A DNA stretch of 64,000 nucleotides. Origin: Cladocopium goreaui. Lineage: Eukaryota; Sar; Dinophyceae; Suessiales; Symbiodiniaceae. Below are positions 45,130 to 56,203 of the stretch, piece by piece; position 1 is the stretch's first letter; the number at the start of each line of letters is the position of its first letter. The position numbers and the translations under genes were made by a program. The notes under the pieces were generated by a model. The model worked only from the letters and a program-made list of their open reading frames with translations. It made no database searches and was not told the DNA's origin. The stretch is from NCBI GenBank assembly GCA_947184155.2, contig CAMXCT020004035.1, forward strand, positions 211,001 through 275,000. Reading direction: 5' to 3'.

Positions 45130-48100
45130 CTGGATTTTCGGCACGCCGAGGACTCGGAAATGGTGATTTCGTGGTGATTTTATTGGGATTTTATTGGGAT
45201 TTTATAGGGGATTTTATAGGGGATTTTATAGGGATTTCATGGAATTTCAAGGGGAGTTCATGGGATTGAAAGGGGATTGAAAGGGGATTTCTTTGGATTT
45301 TACAGGGATTTTTGATGGAATTTAATGTATGTTAATACGATGTTAAGGGATTTGATAGGGGTCTTAATGGAATTTCATAGGGGATTTGAATGGGATTTCA
45401 ATGGGGATTTAGTGGGATTTAGCTCAAGCATCTGAAAATCTAAGCACTTCCATGTTGATTGTTTTATGGTGACTATTTCATATTTGAAAACCATCCCCAC
45501 AATGGATAATCGTCCGATATGACTGGCTAGTCGACCACACCCAGAGTTTCACATCTCAAGCACGCCGCCAAGACACAATAGCCGAGTCAAAGCCCAGCCA
45601 AACTGTGCAATATCATGAATTCTATAGGCATTTTAATATCCAGTAAATTAATATAGAATTTACTGAATTCTGAAGGCATTAACATGGAAGCTAAATCAAT
45701 GGATTATATTCAGGGTCACATTGCGCAGAATATTGGGGATGATCATTAATCATCCACCATGGGAAAGCCTATAAACCAGCTAATGTATTGGGGATATACC
45801 AAAAAAAGGTCTTGGGGGGCGGCCGGGCGGCTTTCCCATGCGTTTTACGGCAAAACTGGTAGATTATTGGTGAGGTTACACCGCCCGATGGTATATTGGG
45901 GATTAGCATTACCTGCCGGCAATCAAACATGGCTAGCTGGAAATCCACCATTTAGTTCGATGATTTTCCCATTAATAAAGCCTCTATTTATAGGGGATTT
46001 TCCAGCTAGCCACCATTCATAGATGATTTCCCAATAAACCAATTTGTATAAGTCCCTATAGCCTATAATACTTAATCAGCCTGGGTTTGGTGACTGTTCA
46101 GTTGTCTGAAAATTTTCCTTCCATGTTCAGAATAGATGTTTGATTACCAGAAGGCTACCCTCTGGTAATTTAACATAGCTATTGAAAATCACCATGCTAT
46201 TAATGGGAAAATCCACTATTTCTATGGTCATTTTCAATAGCTACGTTAGTCATTACCAGAAGGCTACATACTGTAGCTTTGCCCAAAAACGACGACCGTT
46301 TTTTTTTTCCCCTCCGCGGCGCCATGACAATCGATGGGGAACGTGGGACCCAGCGTTTTCAGTAAAATGTGTGATCCTTGGAGGGGTTCCATCAAAAACA
46401 AGACATTCCTATACCCAAAAAAAAGGATCTCGGTTGCCCTCTGGTAAATTAACAGTTGGACCCTGAAAATCAACTTTTAGAGGAAACCAGGGTCTACGTT
46501 AATTTACTGGAGGGTATATCCCCAGGTTTGTAGATTGTTTCAGTTCTCTCATTTCTGCAAACGTTCCACATTTGTCTGGATCAGGGTTGCTCAAAAAACA
46601 AATCCCAGCAGGCAGATTGCCCAATCGGATGAATAGATGGATACGTATATTGATAGATAGGTATTATTAGATAGGTTTTGATAGATAGAAGTATTAATAG
46701 ATAGAAATACTGATAGATAGATATTGATAGATTAAAAAAATATTGATTGATAGATACATTGATAAAAACAGATATATTGGTAGATTGATATTGACAGATA
46801 GAATACGGATTGATAAATATATTGATAAACAAATATATTGATAGAAAGATGTTGATAGATATTGCTAGATTAATGTTAATAGAAAGATATCGATAGATAG
46901 ATATTGGTAGTTATTGATAACCATTGATAGGTATTGAAAGATGTGAATGGTTTATAGCTAGTGTTGGGTTTTGATAGTTATTGACAGATGTGGATAACTG
47001 CTGTCGCATTACATACATATTATACAATATATTAGATCATATCTATGTATATATTATATTATATTACATCATATTATATTATATTGCATTATGTTATATT
47101 ATATGATATCTTATTCAAGTATTCGATGTCATATCATATCATATGATATCATATTATATTCTATTATATATATAATCATATGTATATGTATATATATACA
47201 TATCCATGTGTATCCCCATTATATCTCCGTATATCTGTGGTTTTAACGGGGTTCATTACCCATCACTTCCCCCTGCCGGATCCGGTGCACCGAACTTCTC
47301 CACGACTGTCTGATTCAGATCCTCCAACTTGTCAATCAGATCCTCGCGGAAGACGCGAAAACTGGGGCCTTTAGATAACTTTATAAGTTTTTATAAAAAC
47401 TTTAGATAACTTAAATCTGGGGCCTTATAACAACTGGGTACGCAAAAAAAAACAACAATTCGACAACTAGGGGGGCTGTACCCTTATGTAGCTTGTAAAG
47501 ATATCTTTAGATTTGGAGATGATCATCCAGCTGGAAATCCCAACCGCTGAAATGTGATACCCTCTGGGAATGAAACATGGCAATTGGAAATCCTCTATAC
47601 ATGAAGGCTTTGACGCGAAAAAGCATCAACGCATCAATGACCAGCTAGCCATGTTGGATGACACCGGAGGGTAACCATCAAATACCCTCTGGTAATGACT
47701 AACATAGCGAACTGGAAAGATCCACCATTTTTTATGGGAAAATCCACTATTTCTATCGTGATTTTCCATAGTTATGTTAGTTTACCAGAGGGTATAGGAA
47801 CTTGATGGGAAATGATGGGATATCATCCAACCACTATGATAATTTGCCTCCACCAAAACCCTCGGCTGAACAATTGCGGTGTTCCGGCATTTCCAAAAAA
47901 TCGAATGTCATAAGATTGAATATGGTCCCATTTTCAAACACACTCATCCCAGACTTGGTTGATATATCCGTATCGTACCATATGTTTGCCGTTATGATCC
48001 ATTACATCCTAATAATATGGTTGACTAACAAAGTGAACATCTCAATGTTTATATAATGGTTAAAAGCCGGCTATCCTAGAAACTGGAATCATATTGCTTG

Positions 48101-51100
48101 TATACCCCGTGAGATCTCCCACAAAATATCCCGTAGATCGATCTGGTTTATCATGTTTTATTGTCCTCACATAGTTATGCAAACGTTTACCAGAGGGTAA
48201 ACTGGCTGGTCAGCATCTCCATGGTATATTGACAACATGTAGACAATGTTTTTTGCGGTTGGTCACTCGATATGATCCCTACGTAAGAGAACTCCCCACA
48301 AAACTATTAGATCTACAAATATCAGCATCATATACTGGTTGGTGGTATACCTACCCCTCTGAAAAATGGGAGTTCGTCAGTTCGGATGATTATTCCCATA
48401 TATTATGGAAAAATAAAAGCCGTGTTCCAAACCACCAACCAGTCATTGTACCATGTAGTAATATATCATGTCTATCTCATTGTATCTACCCTCTGGTAAA
48501 TTAACAGTTGGACCCTGAAAATCACCAATTTTTAGAGGAAACTAATCTTCCAACCCCTATCTACCAGGGTCTATGTTAATTCACTGGAGAGTATATACAA
48601 ATATATCATTGCATCTATATACAAATATGTCACTATAAGATCCTACGACATCCCGTTGGTCACTTGGTCACAAAAACTGGTCCCAGTCTATCCAAGTACA
48701 TCCCGATAATATGGTTACCTTACATAGTCAGTGTTTATTGGGAGGTTAACTATTATGTAAGGTAACCAACCATAGAAAGGTAACCAACATAGTTGACTTA
48801 AGTAAACATATATGTTGATTATTAGTTACCTTACATAGTCAGTATGTATACATGTTTCTTGTTCAAGTCAAATCCCAATTCTTGTTGGATAAATCCTGTG
48901 TTTGTGAAAAAAACATCCCAAGTTTTACTACTGTATATAATCCATATTATTATCCATATTATATCTATCCATATTGTTGGCTACGTCTGCCATCATCTTC
49001 CACTATGTCCCCAATTTTGGCGTGTTTTATACCCCCAAAGTATCGGAATGCTAAACATTGTATCTCATGATATTTGTGGATTATACAAGGTGTTGCCTCC
49101 CAGTTATGTTAATTGGTATTTCAAAGCCACCATAAACCCTAGTGATACTAGTGAAGTAGAGCAACTTGGTTAAGAAACTGGAGCACCAATTAAGACTGGT
49201 TTAAACTCATTCAGTTCAGTAAATCTAGTTACCCTCTGGCTATTTAACATAGCGAACTGGAAAATCGCCATGTTTAATAGGTAAACCATCTATAAATGGG
49301 CCATTTTCCATGGCTATGTTAAATAACCAGAGGGTAGTATTTCCATGAAATCCCCCATGAAAACCGCCCACCTTCTGCCCCATCATCCCTGCAACTGCTT
49401 GGGTGGTCTTAACAGCGATCTGCACCTGAAACAGCAGTTCCCTGACCCCAAAATGGCGGGACTTCAGCGATGGGATTTATAGATATTTATAGGTGATCTA
49501 AAAATGTCTAAAATATTTCTTACGACAAAAAAGCTGTTTTCTTTCGCTCTGTGAACGAACGTTGTAATATGGTAGATATATCTACCATTTGGTTATTGAA
49601 CATAACCATGGAAAATGGTTGATTTTCCCATTAAAACCTCCATTTATAAGGGATTTTCCATGGCTATGTTAGTCATAACCAGATGGTATAGTATTCTACA
49701 GTCAGATGGGACTATCAACGGATTTGGATCGGGCACCACGGGTTCATGCCAGCATGCCAGGAACCGGGGAGTCAACAGCTCCAATAAACGTTGCAAGAAA
49801 TTGGGATTTCACATTGCCAATCAGCCAGATACCCTGCAAAAAATTATATAAATTCTTTGCTGGTTAGTAGATATTCCCATTAATACCAAAATGACTAGTT
49901 AGGATTAAAGTATCCATGTAAGATTGACCTAGTTCACCAGCCAAATGTGGTTTTTGTCACCCAAGAATTCATGGCAAAAGTGGATGAAGCGGGGAAAGAA
50001 CTTGATCTAGACTAGATGAATCTAGATGGATCCAAAATTCAAAGGTTGGGTCTTACTGGCAAAACATGGTGGTTTCACCAAGAAAAGCGATGGTTCTCCA
50101 TATCAGTTACATTCCCTATGATCTTCCCCCATAGTACCCCTGGAATAGGGGACTATCATCCGGGGTCCCTCACTATTATCATTAGCCCCGTAATGTCACC
50201 TGGCGTGCTGGAAATCACCCATTGATGGATAATTCTCTCCTATGTTCCCATGAAAAGCTTAAGGATGTTTCTGCCATCTGAAAAATTACCAGAGGATAAT
50301 TATCACCAACATTCCTCACGATATTCACATTTTATTTGGGATATTTATAGATAGAAATCACTTTTAATCATAGATGGTGTATCCGTGTATCCCATCAAAT
50401 CATTTATCCCCCCTTGCGAGAGCAACGTTGCAACGTTCAGCAAGCAAGAAATTGCTACTATCATCCTATGATCATCCCTTCAAGTCATATTTCACTAACC
50501 TGAATAGTAAGGCCATTTGGGGATGATTTCCCTTGTTAACCATGATTCCAGGGTTCGGGAGAACAGTGAGGTCGTGATGAAATTTACCCAGATTCTATGG
50601 TATATCCTGTGAAATCATCCCTCAATGGTGAGACTGCAAGCAGTTTCAGAAAATCTGGCAGTTTCTGAAAATCTCCTGGCAATACCAGAGTTTCGCCACT
50701 ATCAAATATCACAAAATTCCGTATTATATCCCATTAATGTGGACCATATCATCCCATTATTCAACCATTTCGCAATATGGAACAAACCAGTGTATGTGCT
50801 TCTTTTTGCCTAGCTACCACATACATTTCGCCATATAGATCAGTTATTATCCTTTTTTGTACCCCAAACGAAACATTTTTACTACTACATACCATACATA
50901 TTCAGCAATGATCATATCATTCTCCCAATATTCAACACACGTGATCCCATTTCGCCACATTTCGAGACGATGTTTTTTGTTGGCGATAAAGATACATATT
51001 TGGGACCATGGAATGGGTGTGTTTACTCTTAGGGCCTAGGGCTATTGAGAAGATTGGTGTTGCAATTTGCATATCAGGGATATAATGAGATATTTTCGGG

Positions 51101-54100
51101 AAATTCTAGTACGTAATTTAATTCATGGGATAGTGGGGATATACCATGTAGATCCATATAGTAGCCAAAAAAATCAAGGTTTCCAGCTTTTCGATTTTTT
51201 GGGTGGTTGGCTTTCAGGTGAGGCCCCCCATAAAAGTCCAAATGTTCACCGAGTCATGTGCGTCAACTTTGCGAGTTCGTCAACAGGGGACCTCACCATG
51301 TTTGTTTGTATGGGTTTATCTCCTATCGCTACAAATCCTCATTCATCTTCATGAATCCTCCATATAGCCATGCAGATTCTCATTACATCCCATTTTGTTT
51401 ATAACCACACCCAGAGTTTTGCAACCAAACAGCCCCAGACCTGTTCCATGGCTGAGCTGTAGAAGGGCACATACCTTTCCAGCGTGGTGCTGATCAAGGT
51501 CTTGAACGCGGTCAAATTTTGACCTCAAAATCGCGCGAGTTTTCTGACCATGAAGGTACAACAATGGCTAAGAATGGAGGAATCATGGATTAATAAAGGT
51601 GAGACATTGACAGGAACTCATACCAACAGTTGGCAACATCCAGGTTCAACAAATGGCGAATACACCATGCTTTTCGGCCATCAAATCAGAAAGAAACTAG
51701 AGATAAAGTTGGAAAATACATAATGGGACAGGCAAATGGGGAAATAACCTGGGAAGAGTAGGGTTTTTAACCACGGGATTCTTAGGTTTCCGAACAAGCA
51801 TAATCATAGTTTTTGGAGGTTACTATTTAGACTGGGATACTATATAGGAATATTACAATGGGGTCATAACATGTTATAACTGGTCCCGTCCCCTAATAAA
51901 TACGTATCATATTTCATATTATACATCACATTACGTTACGGTAACTACATTTACCCTCCAGTAAATTAACATAGACCCTGCCAAATAGGGGTTGGAAGAT
52001 TAGTTTCCATTAAAAAATGATGATTTTCAGGGTCTATGTTTATTTACCAGAGGGTAAATGTACGGACTTTTAAATATACTAAGAAACAGGTATACAAAAA
52101 AATACCTCCGGGAAGGTTCCCCTTGGCCCGCCCTCCACATATCTAAATGTCGTTAGCGTATATCTATAATATGATATTATATGTGCATCATATGATATAG
52201 ATGTTATATTATATCATATTATATTATATTGTGTTACATATTGTATTATACATACCTACTATTTGTATCATATCATATCATATAATATCATATCATATCA
52301 TATCACATTGTATTTTATCTTATTATAGTATAGTATATATGTGTTATTACATAATATTACGTTATATCATATTATATCATATTATATTATATTATATAGC
52401 ATATATCATTATATATTATGTTATATTATGTATAGTCTATTTTAGATAATATTCTCTAGATTTTATTAAATTGTATCATATATATATATGTAATTCTATA
52501 ATATGTATATATATAATATCAATCACCTTCATTCTATGGTCCGAAATATGTCCTTTCATCCCCAATAAAACACGTGGTTTAGGTTTCTGGCGGTGGGATT
52601 AAGAGAAACGAGTCGGCTTAGTTGGGCCCCAGGTTGAACCCACGATTTTTACGGTTGGCTTTGTGATGATATACCTATAGCTAGATGGGCTTCAAAACTA
52701 ACTTTAACTTGAAATAACATGTTATATACTAACCCAAAAAAAATAGAAGTGGGTACACGGTACAATCCTACTAAAATAGTGATCAATGACTTTTCTATCT
52801 TCTGGGGGTCAATTTTTCGCTATCGTTGGGGTAACATTAACCAACTGAAAAAATAGGGTGGCCCACCAGGGGGCCACATTTCGCAAGTTGTGGTGATCTT
52901 CACAACAAAAATCTAACTCACAATCATCAGGGAATCAACCAACTGTCTTACCTGGAGTTGTCTCAGAATCTGACTTTGGACCTTTCCAGATGTGCCAAGT
53001 GGCTCACGGTGGTGGTTGCATTCAAGGCCTGATTGAACTTGCTGAGAGAAGCGTTGAAGCGACCCTCAGCCTGCATCACCTGCCGGTGCTGCGCAGGGAG
53101 AGCTAGGTTGCCTTTTAAGGGGAAGATATGATGTAACGAGTATTCACGGGTGAATCTAAACCAAGAAATTAGGGTTAATATGTGTTATTTTTAATTAGTC
53201 ATATAAACCTTAACTATGGCAACTATGGTTTATAACTGGTGAGCTATGGTTTTTGATAGATATGTCCATACTATACCATAATGGGGTTTATAAACCAACA
53301 TATCGGGGGGGCCTCATCTTGTATTACCGCACACTGGAAATGGGTGCTTCTACAATGGCGGTCAAAAGCTGGATTCGGAACCAGACTCGTGAACACGACC
53401 GCAGACCATGGTTGCTTGAGAAAGCCCCAAAAATGAAGTACCCTCTGGTAAACTAACATAACTATGGAAATCACCATTCTTAGTGGGTAAATCAACTATG
53501 AGTGGAAACCTCATTCTTTGGGCGCTTCTTCTGGTCACTGCTATCGGAATCTTCCTGAACAGGGGAGTTTGATGGAAACATGTCAGAAGAAGTCCTTATT
53601 CCTGTCTACTCTTAGATACCCTGCTCGAAAAAAACAATTCTTACCCGGGCAAATGTCTACGCCCACGGTAATCACAGTAGTTCGTGGCTTTACCTAGGTA
53701 CGGGAATCGTAGTTTTCCAGGTTCCAGGACATCAAATGTGTTCGTTACAAAAAATGTCCCACCGATGGTGGTCTTCCTCTCATCACAGTAAATGGTGGCT
53801 ATGAAGCACAGGAGAAAGAATCTTAGCTGATGGCCCAGTTCTCCATAAATCCGAATGCCAATCTGGTCGGTCTGGTGCTTTCATGAAAAAGATAGGGTTG
53901 AAAAACCAGCAATCCATTTTCACCCTGGTTTATCAGCTATATCCCCATATTTTCAGTGCTTAAAACCCCATAAATCCGCGCCATTGATGGTTAAATCGCA
54001 TGAAATTCCTCTTGACATCCGGGTGGGTGGGAAACTCAATTTGTAGCTCCAACTGGCTCCCTATGCAAAATAGGAAAAATCGATCACCATAATTCACCAG

Positions 54101-56203
54101 AATTCGCTCCCTTCACCGCTACTGGATAGAACATCCCAGCTTCGAAATCTCAAAATCACAGAAATTCCCAAGTTCCAGTCCCAGCAGTGACATCCCACCT
54201 GACTGTCCAAGTCAGTGATGGCATTGCCGATCTGCGAGGTCACTTTGCCAATGCCTCCACTCATGGCATCTGCACCTGCTGCAGCACCTGCCTCCAGAAT
54301 CTTCGACCAATCTGGGAACTTGTCCTTGGCACAAGTAGACCAGCTCTGGAGGATCATCCAAGACCTGGTGGTAAAATTTACCCTCTGGTAAACAGACAAA
54401 AAGCTATTGAAAATTGCCATTTATAGTGGATTTACATCGATTTACCCATTGAAAATAATGATGTTCCATAGCTATGCAGCTATGTTAAATTACCAGAGGG
54501 TACAGTTTGCGAACTGGAAAATCACCATCTTGAAGTTCGGTAAATCAACGAACTAAATTAGGGCCATGGCTTCAAGTCCGCAAAGTGTTGAATTGCCAGA
54601 GGGTAAGCCCAGTGAGTAAGAACCCTAGTGGGCTCCCAGAAAAATGGAGGTTTCCTAAGTCTGCGATGGGACGTAGCCCCAGTTCTCATCCAGTCGTCAT
54701 GGACCATGACTTAGTGACTTGAAACCCGTGGTGACTTGGGGATCCTACATTTTAAGAAACCCCCATATATCATCTGGTTGGTGGTTTCAACTCCTCTGAA
54801 AAATATTAGTCAGTTGGGATGACTATCCCATATATTATGGAAAATAAAAGCCATGTTTGAAACCACCAACCAGTGATTGTGTTATAACTATGATTATTAA
54901 TCACTTACGAGCCGTGGGATAATCCAAGTGGAGTGTCTCCACTTATATATGATGATTATGATGGGAATATGAATCATGAGGATATGAATCATAGGCAAAA
55001 AGGGCGGCAATCTCTTGGGGATTCCTTTTGGGGTTCATTAGGATCTAGTTTCGAGGAAAATCATTTGTAAATTGGGATACAACGGGATGTTTTTGTACGG
55101 GGATATATGTCGCTTTAACAATATGATGAGTGATATTTTGCAGGATCAATGAATCTCAACTTGATGTATTTTGAATGATATTTGGATGGTGTAGTTTACC
55201 CCAAATTTGGGCTATCAAATAGGAGGGAAAAGACCAGTGGATGGAATGGGGTACCCAATTTTTTGGACAAGCTGAACCAAGAATCTGTCCATCATCTAGA
55301 GCCTCACAGAGTATCGAATTTTGAACTATACTGTACCCGTTAAGTTTGGATTCTCAGTCGGGATGCATGACCAAAAACTATACCCCAGGCACATATGGGA
55401 ATTTCTGAAACTTCGGAAGTGCAAGAAACTGCAAGAATCACCTAAAACGCTCTAGAAACGTGGGTTTCCAAGAAACATCCACATTGAAAACTGTGGATCA
55501 TCCAACAATACTTGGGGCTTGGGGCAGGTGGGCTTATTAATGGCTATAACTATGTACTAACCCTAACCCAAGGGATTTCAAACCCCAATAACTCTGGTTT
55601 TTCATAACATTACATAACCAGTTCACCGGAGCTGCACCAACTGGGACATATGAGACTATCAGAGCCCATTCATCGTGTTAACCTATGCGAACATTTGCAC
55701 ACAGTACATGTAATATAGTGTTTACGTTTTATGTATATATATATATATGTGCATATATAATTATACAATATTCTACAGCATTTATAAAGTAATTAATATA
55801 TACTATGATGACTCTATATATTTCTTGTATGTCATGACTCTATGTCCAACATAGGTCGTTCTCAATGACTTGACCCATGCCCAACTACCCTGCAGTGTCA
55901 AACATGGCCGGCTGGAAAAAAAACGATCAAAACTGAAGGTTTATTGAAGCTGGGAACATCATCGAACTAATTTTGTGATTTTACAGCAAGCCACGTTTGA
56001 TGACCAGATATTCACATATTCACATTGACTGGTCGGTGAAAACTCAACGAGTTTAACACATCGAATGGGAGGGCAAATGTTTGCAAACTCCTATGGAACT
56101 GCCCAGTCGCATGCACTTGAAGAAGCTGAAGTTCATCATTCTCACAATCCTCTGCCGCAGCCAGGAGAGCGGCGGTGACACAGAACGACAGAAAGCGGTT
56201 CAT
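45014..56203 (-). CDS. Gene A: predicted secreted protein, eight exons, 232 aa
   Basis: Exons: 56203-56117, 54345-54199, 53088-53008, 51543-51475, 49833-49765, 49425-49372, 47342-47267, 45129-45014. All phases agree (0 throughout, except one base carried from exon 7 to 8) and the sum gives 232 codons plus TAG. The N-terminus (MNRFLSFCVTAALLAAAEDC) is a signal peptide with n, h and c regions, followed by ENDELQLLQ. The body is alanine-, serine- and charge-rich and helical (KILEAGAAAGADAMSGGIGK, DLIDKLEDLNQTVVEKFG, SEALASEVTETTHEKYGD), with no domain I recognise. Two Cys residues remain in the mature part if cleavage is after AAA. GTAGCAG about 20 nt before the ATG could be a trans-splice acceptor. 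Introns are 0.3-4.5 kb and carry families A, B, F and G. Exon 3 has a competing frame. Confidence 0.65.
45176..45425. repeat. Degenerate GGGATTTTATTG / GGGATTTCATGG array
   Basis: About twenty imperfect 10-12 bp units immediately upstream (minus sense) of exon 8. Confidence 0.8.
45924..46014. mobile_element. MITE family F-like copy
   Basis: CATGGCTAGCTGGAAATCC at the left pairs with GGATTTTCCAGCTAGCCA at the right. Confidence 0.7.
46156..46266. mobile_element. MITE family A copy
   Basis: TACCCTCTGGTAATTTAACA to GTCATTACCAGAAGGCTA. TTACCAGAAGGCTA also lies directly left of it (46143-46157), as if it had inserted into or beside another copy. Confidence 0.85.
46435..46516. mobile_element. MITE family A2, short copy
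   Basis: TGCCCTCTGGTAAATTAACA to GTTAATTTACTGGAGGGTA; arms TGGACCCTGAAAATCA and CAGGGTCTA. Confidence 0.8.
46628..46990. repeat. Degenerate GATAGATATTGATAGATA array
   Basis: GATAGAT and ATTGATAGAT units with drifting spacing. Confidence 0.75.
47000..47190. repeat. ATATT / ATCAT AT-rich simple sequence
   Basis: Repeated ATATTATATT and ATATCATATG units. Confidence 0.75.
47267..47342 (-). CDS. Gene A exon 7
   Basis: Frame DLIDKLEDLNQTVVEKFG then APDPAGG, after TCTTCCGCGAG; donor GGGGGAA/GTGATG leaves one base (A) to form Ser with exon 8. An upstream acceptor (GGCCCCAG at 47362) would add FRVFRE but break the phase. Confidence 0.65.
47558..47673. mobile_element. MITE, mixed A/F ends
   Basis: TACCCTCTGGGAATGAAACA to GACACCGGAGGGTA; inner arms AACATGGCAATTGG and CTAGCCATGTTGG resemble family F. 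Confidence 0.7.
47683..47794. mobile_element. MITE family A copy
   Basis: TACCCTCTGGTAATGACTAA to GTTAGTTTACCAGAGGGTA; 9 bp from the previous element. Confidence 0.9.
48174..48199. mobile_element. MITE family A, right end only
   Basis: TATGCAAACGTTTACCAGAG then GGTA with no left partner nearby. Confidence 0.5.
48335..48442. mobile_element. MITE family B copy
   Basis: CTGGTTGGTGGTATACCTAC to CCAAACCACCAACCAG. Confidence 0.85.
48487..48593. mobile_element. MITE family A2 copy, opposite orientation
   Basis: TACCCTCTGGTAAATTAACA to TTAATTCACTGGAGAGTA; the core ACTAATCTTCCAACCCCTAT is the complement of the A2 core at 26445 and 51952. Confidence 0.85.
48600..49229. other. Gene A intron part
   Basis: Repeated GGTAACCAACATAG / TTACCTTACATAGTCAGT pieces (48700-48845), otherwise no structure seen. 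Confidence 0.4.
49230..49336. mobile_element. MITE family A copy, 35 bp from exon 6
   Basis: TACCCTCTGGCTATTTAACA to TTAAATAACCAGAGGGTA. Its right edge is 35 bp from the donor side of gene A exon 6. Confidence 0.9.
49372..49425 (-). CDS. Gene A exon 6, 18 codons
   Basis: Acceptor CTGCTGTTTCAG, VQIAVKTTQAVAGMMGQK, donor CAGAAG/GTGGGC; phase 0 at both ends. Both splice sites are among the best in the window. Confidence 0.7.
49583..49688. mobile_element. MITE family A copy
   Basis: TACCATTTGGTTATTGAACA to GTCATAACCAGATGGTA. Confidence 0.8.
49765..49833 (-). CDS. Gene A exon 5, 23 codons
   Basis: Acceptor TAATTTTTTGCAG, GIWLIGNVKSQFLATFIGAV DSP, donor CCCCG/GTTCCT; phase 0 at both ends. Only this frame is open. 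Confidence 0.65.
49834..51474. other. Gene A intron 4
   Basis: Family G element at 50484-50590 and a family A right-end relic at 50284-50299 (TTACCAGAGGATAAT). Otherwise non-coding. Confidence 0.45.
50484..50590. mobile_element. MITE family G copy
   Basis: ATATTTCACTAACCTGAATA at the left, core GGCCATTTGGGGATGATTTC, right end GTGATGAAATTTACCCA. Confidence 0.75.
51475..51543 (-). CDS. Gene A exon 4, 23 codons
   Basis: Acceptor CTTCATGGTCAG, KTRAILRSKFDRVQDLDQHH AGK, donor GGAAAG/GTATGT; phase 0 at both ends. The other two frames contain stops. Confidence 0.7.
51952..52056. mobile_element. MITE family A2 copy
   Basis: TACCCTCCAGTAAATTAACA to GTTTATTTACCAGAGGGTA; core ATAGGGGTTGGAAGATTAGT. 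Confidence 0.9.
52190..52510. repeat. ATATC / ATATT pentanucleotide-like simple sequence
   Basis: Runs of ATATC and ATATT with irregular breaks. Confidence 0.75.
53008..53088 (-). CDS. Gene A exon 3, 27 codons (frame contested)
   Basis: Acceptor CTCTCCCTGCGCAG, then HRQVMQAEGRFNASLSKFNQ ALNATTT, donor ACCACC/GTGAGC; phase 0 at both ends, 20 of 27 codons ending in G/C. A competing exon (53041-52952, QVQSGLECNHH...ILRQLQ) has a better donor, CTCCAG/GTAAGA, also phase 0, but poorer codon bias. Either keeps the gene in frame. Confidence 0.5.
53438..53504. mobile_element. MITE family A, left half only
   Basis: TACCCTCTGGTAAACTAACA and the AGTGGGTAAATCAACTATGA interior, with no right end. Confidence 0.6.
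53505..54198. other. Gene A intron 2 part
   Basis: No element, repeat or exon-like island that I can support. Confidence 0.35.
54199..54345 (-). CDS. Gene A exon 2, 49 codons
   Basis: Acceptor GATGATCCTCCAG, SWSTCAKDKFPDWSKILEAG, AAAGADAMSGGIGKVTSQIG, NAITDLDSQ, donor AGTCAG/GTGGGA; phase 0 at both ends. Amphipathic, with a small-residue-rich middle. An alternative acceptor (ACCACCAG at 54365) would need a different upstream phase. Confidence 0.7.
54379..54502. mobile_element. MITE family A copy, 33 bp upstream of exon 2
   Basis: TACCCTCTGGTAAACAGACA to TTAAATTACCAGAGGGTA. Confidence 0.9.
54503..54606. mobile_element. MITE family A, second partial copy in tandem
   Basis: Starts inside the motif TTTGCGAACTGGAAAATCAC and ends GAATTGCCAGAGGGTA; no own left end. 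The copy at 58756 shares its GAAGTTCGGTAAATCAACG interior. Confidence 0.65.
54774..54873. mobile_element. MITE family B copy
   Basis: CTGGTTGGTGGTTTCAACTC to TGAAACCACCAACCAG. Confidence 0.85.
54874..55897. other. Gene A intron 1 part
   Basis: Non-coding; a TATATATA run at 55735-55750. Nothing else identified. Confidence 0.4.
55898..56000. mobile_element. MITE family F copy
   Basis: TCAAACATGGCCGGCTGGAA to CAGCAAGCCACGTTTGA, in intron 1 about 115 bp from exon 1. Confidence 0.75.
56117..56203 (-). CDS. Gene A exon 1: start codon and signal peptide
   Basis: ATG then NRFLSFCVTAALLAAAEDC and ENDELQLLQ, donor CTTCAA/GTGCAT, phase 0. A hydrophobic core of about 13 residues with small residues at the end fits a signal peptide cleaved near AAA-ED. 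The first ATG in the island was chosen; no in-frame upstream ATG precedes it in the GC-rich part. Confidence 0.7.

Larger units (their letters stand above)
51544..53007. other. Gene A intron 3
   Basis: Family A2 copy (51952) and an AT-rich simple-sequence block (52190-52510). The exon 3 alternative reading (52952-53041) overlaps its edge. Confidence 0.45.

Noticed and set aside
52952-53041. Alternative exon 3 of gene A with the consensus donor CTCCAG/GTAAGA
   Set aside because: Poorer third-position bias and less protein-like than the chosen frame. Not excluded; noted in the exon 3 entry.
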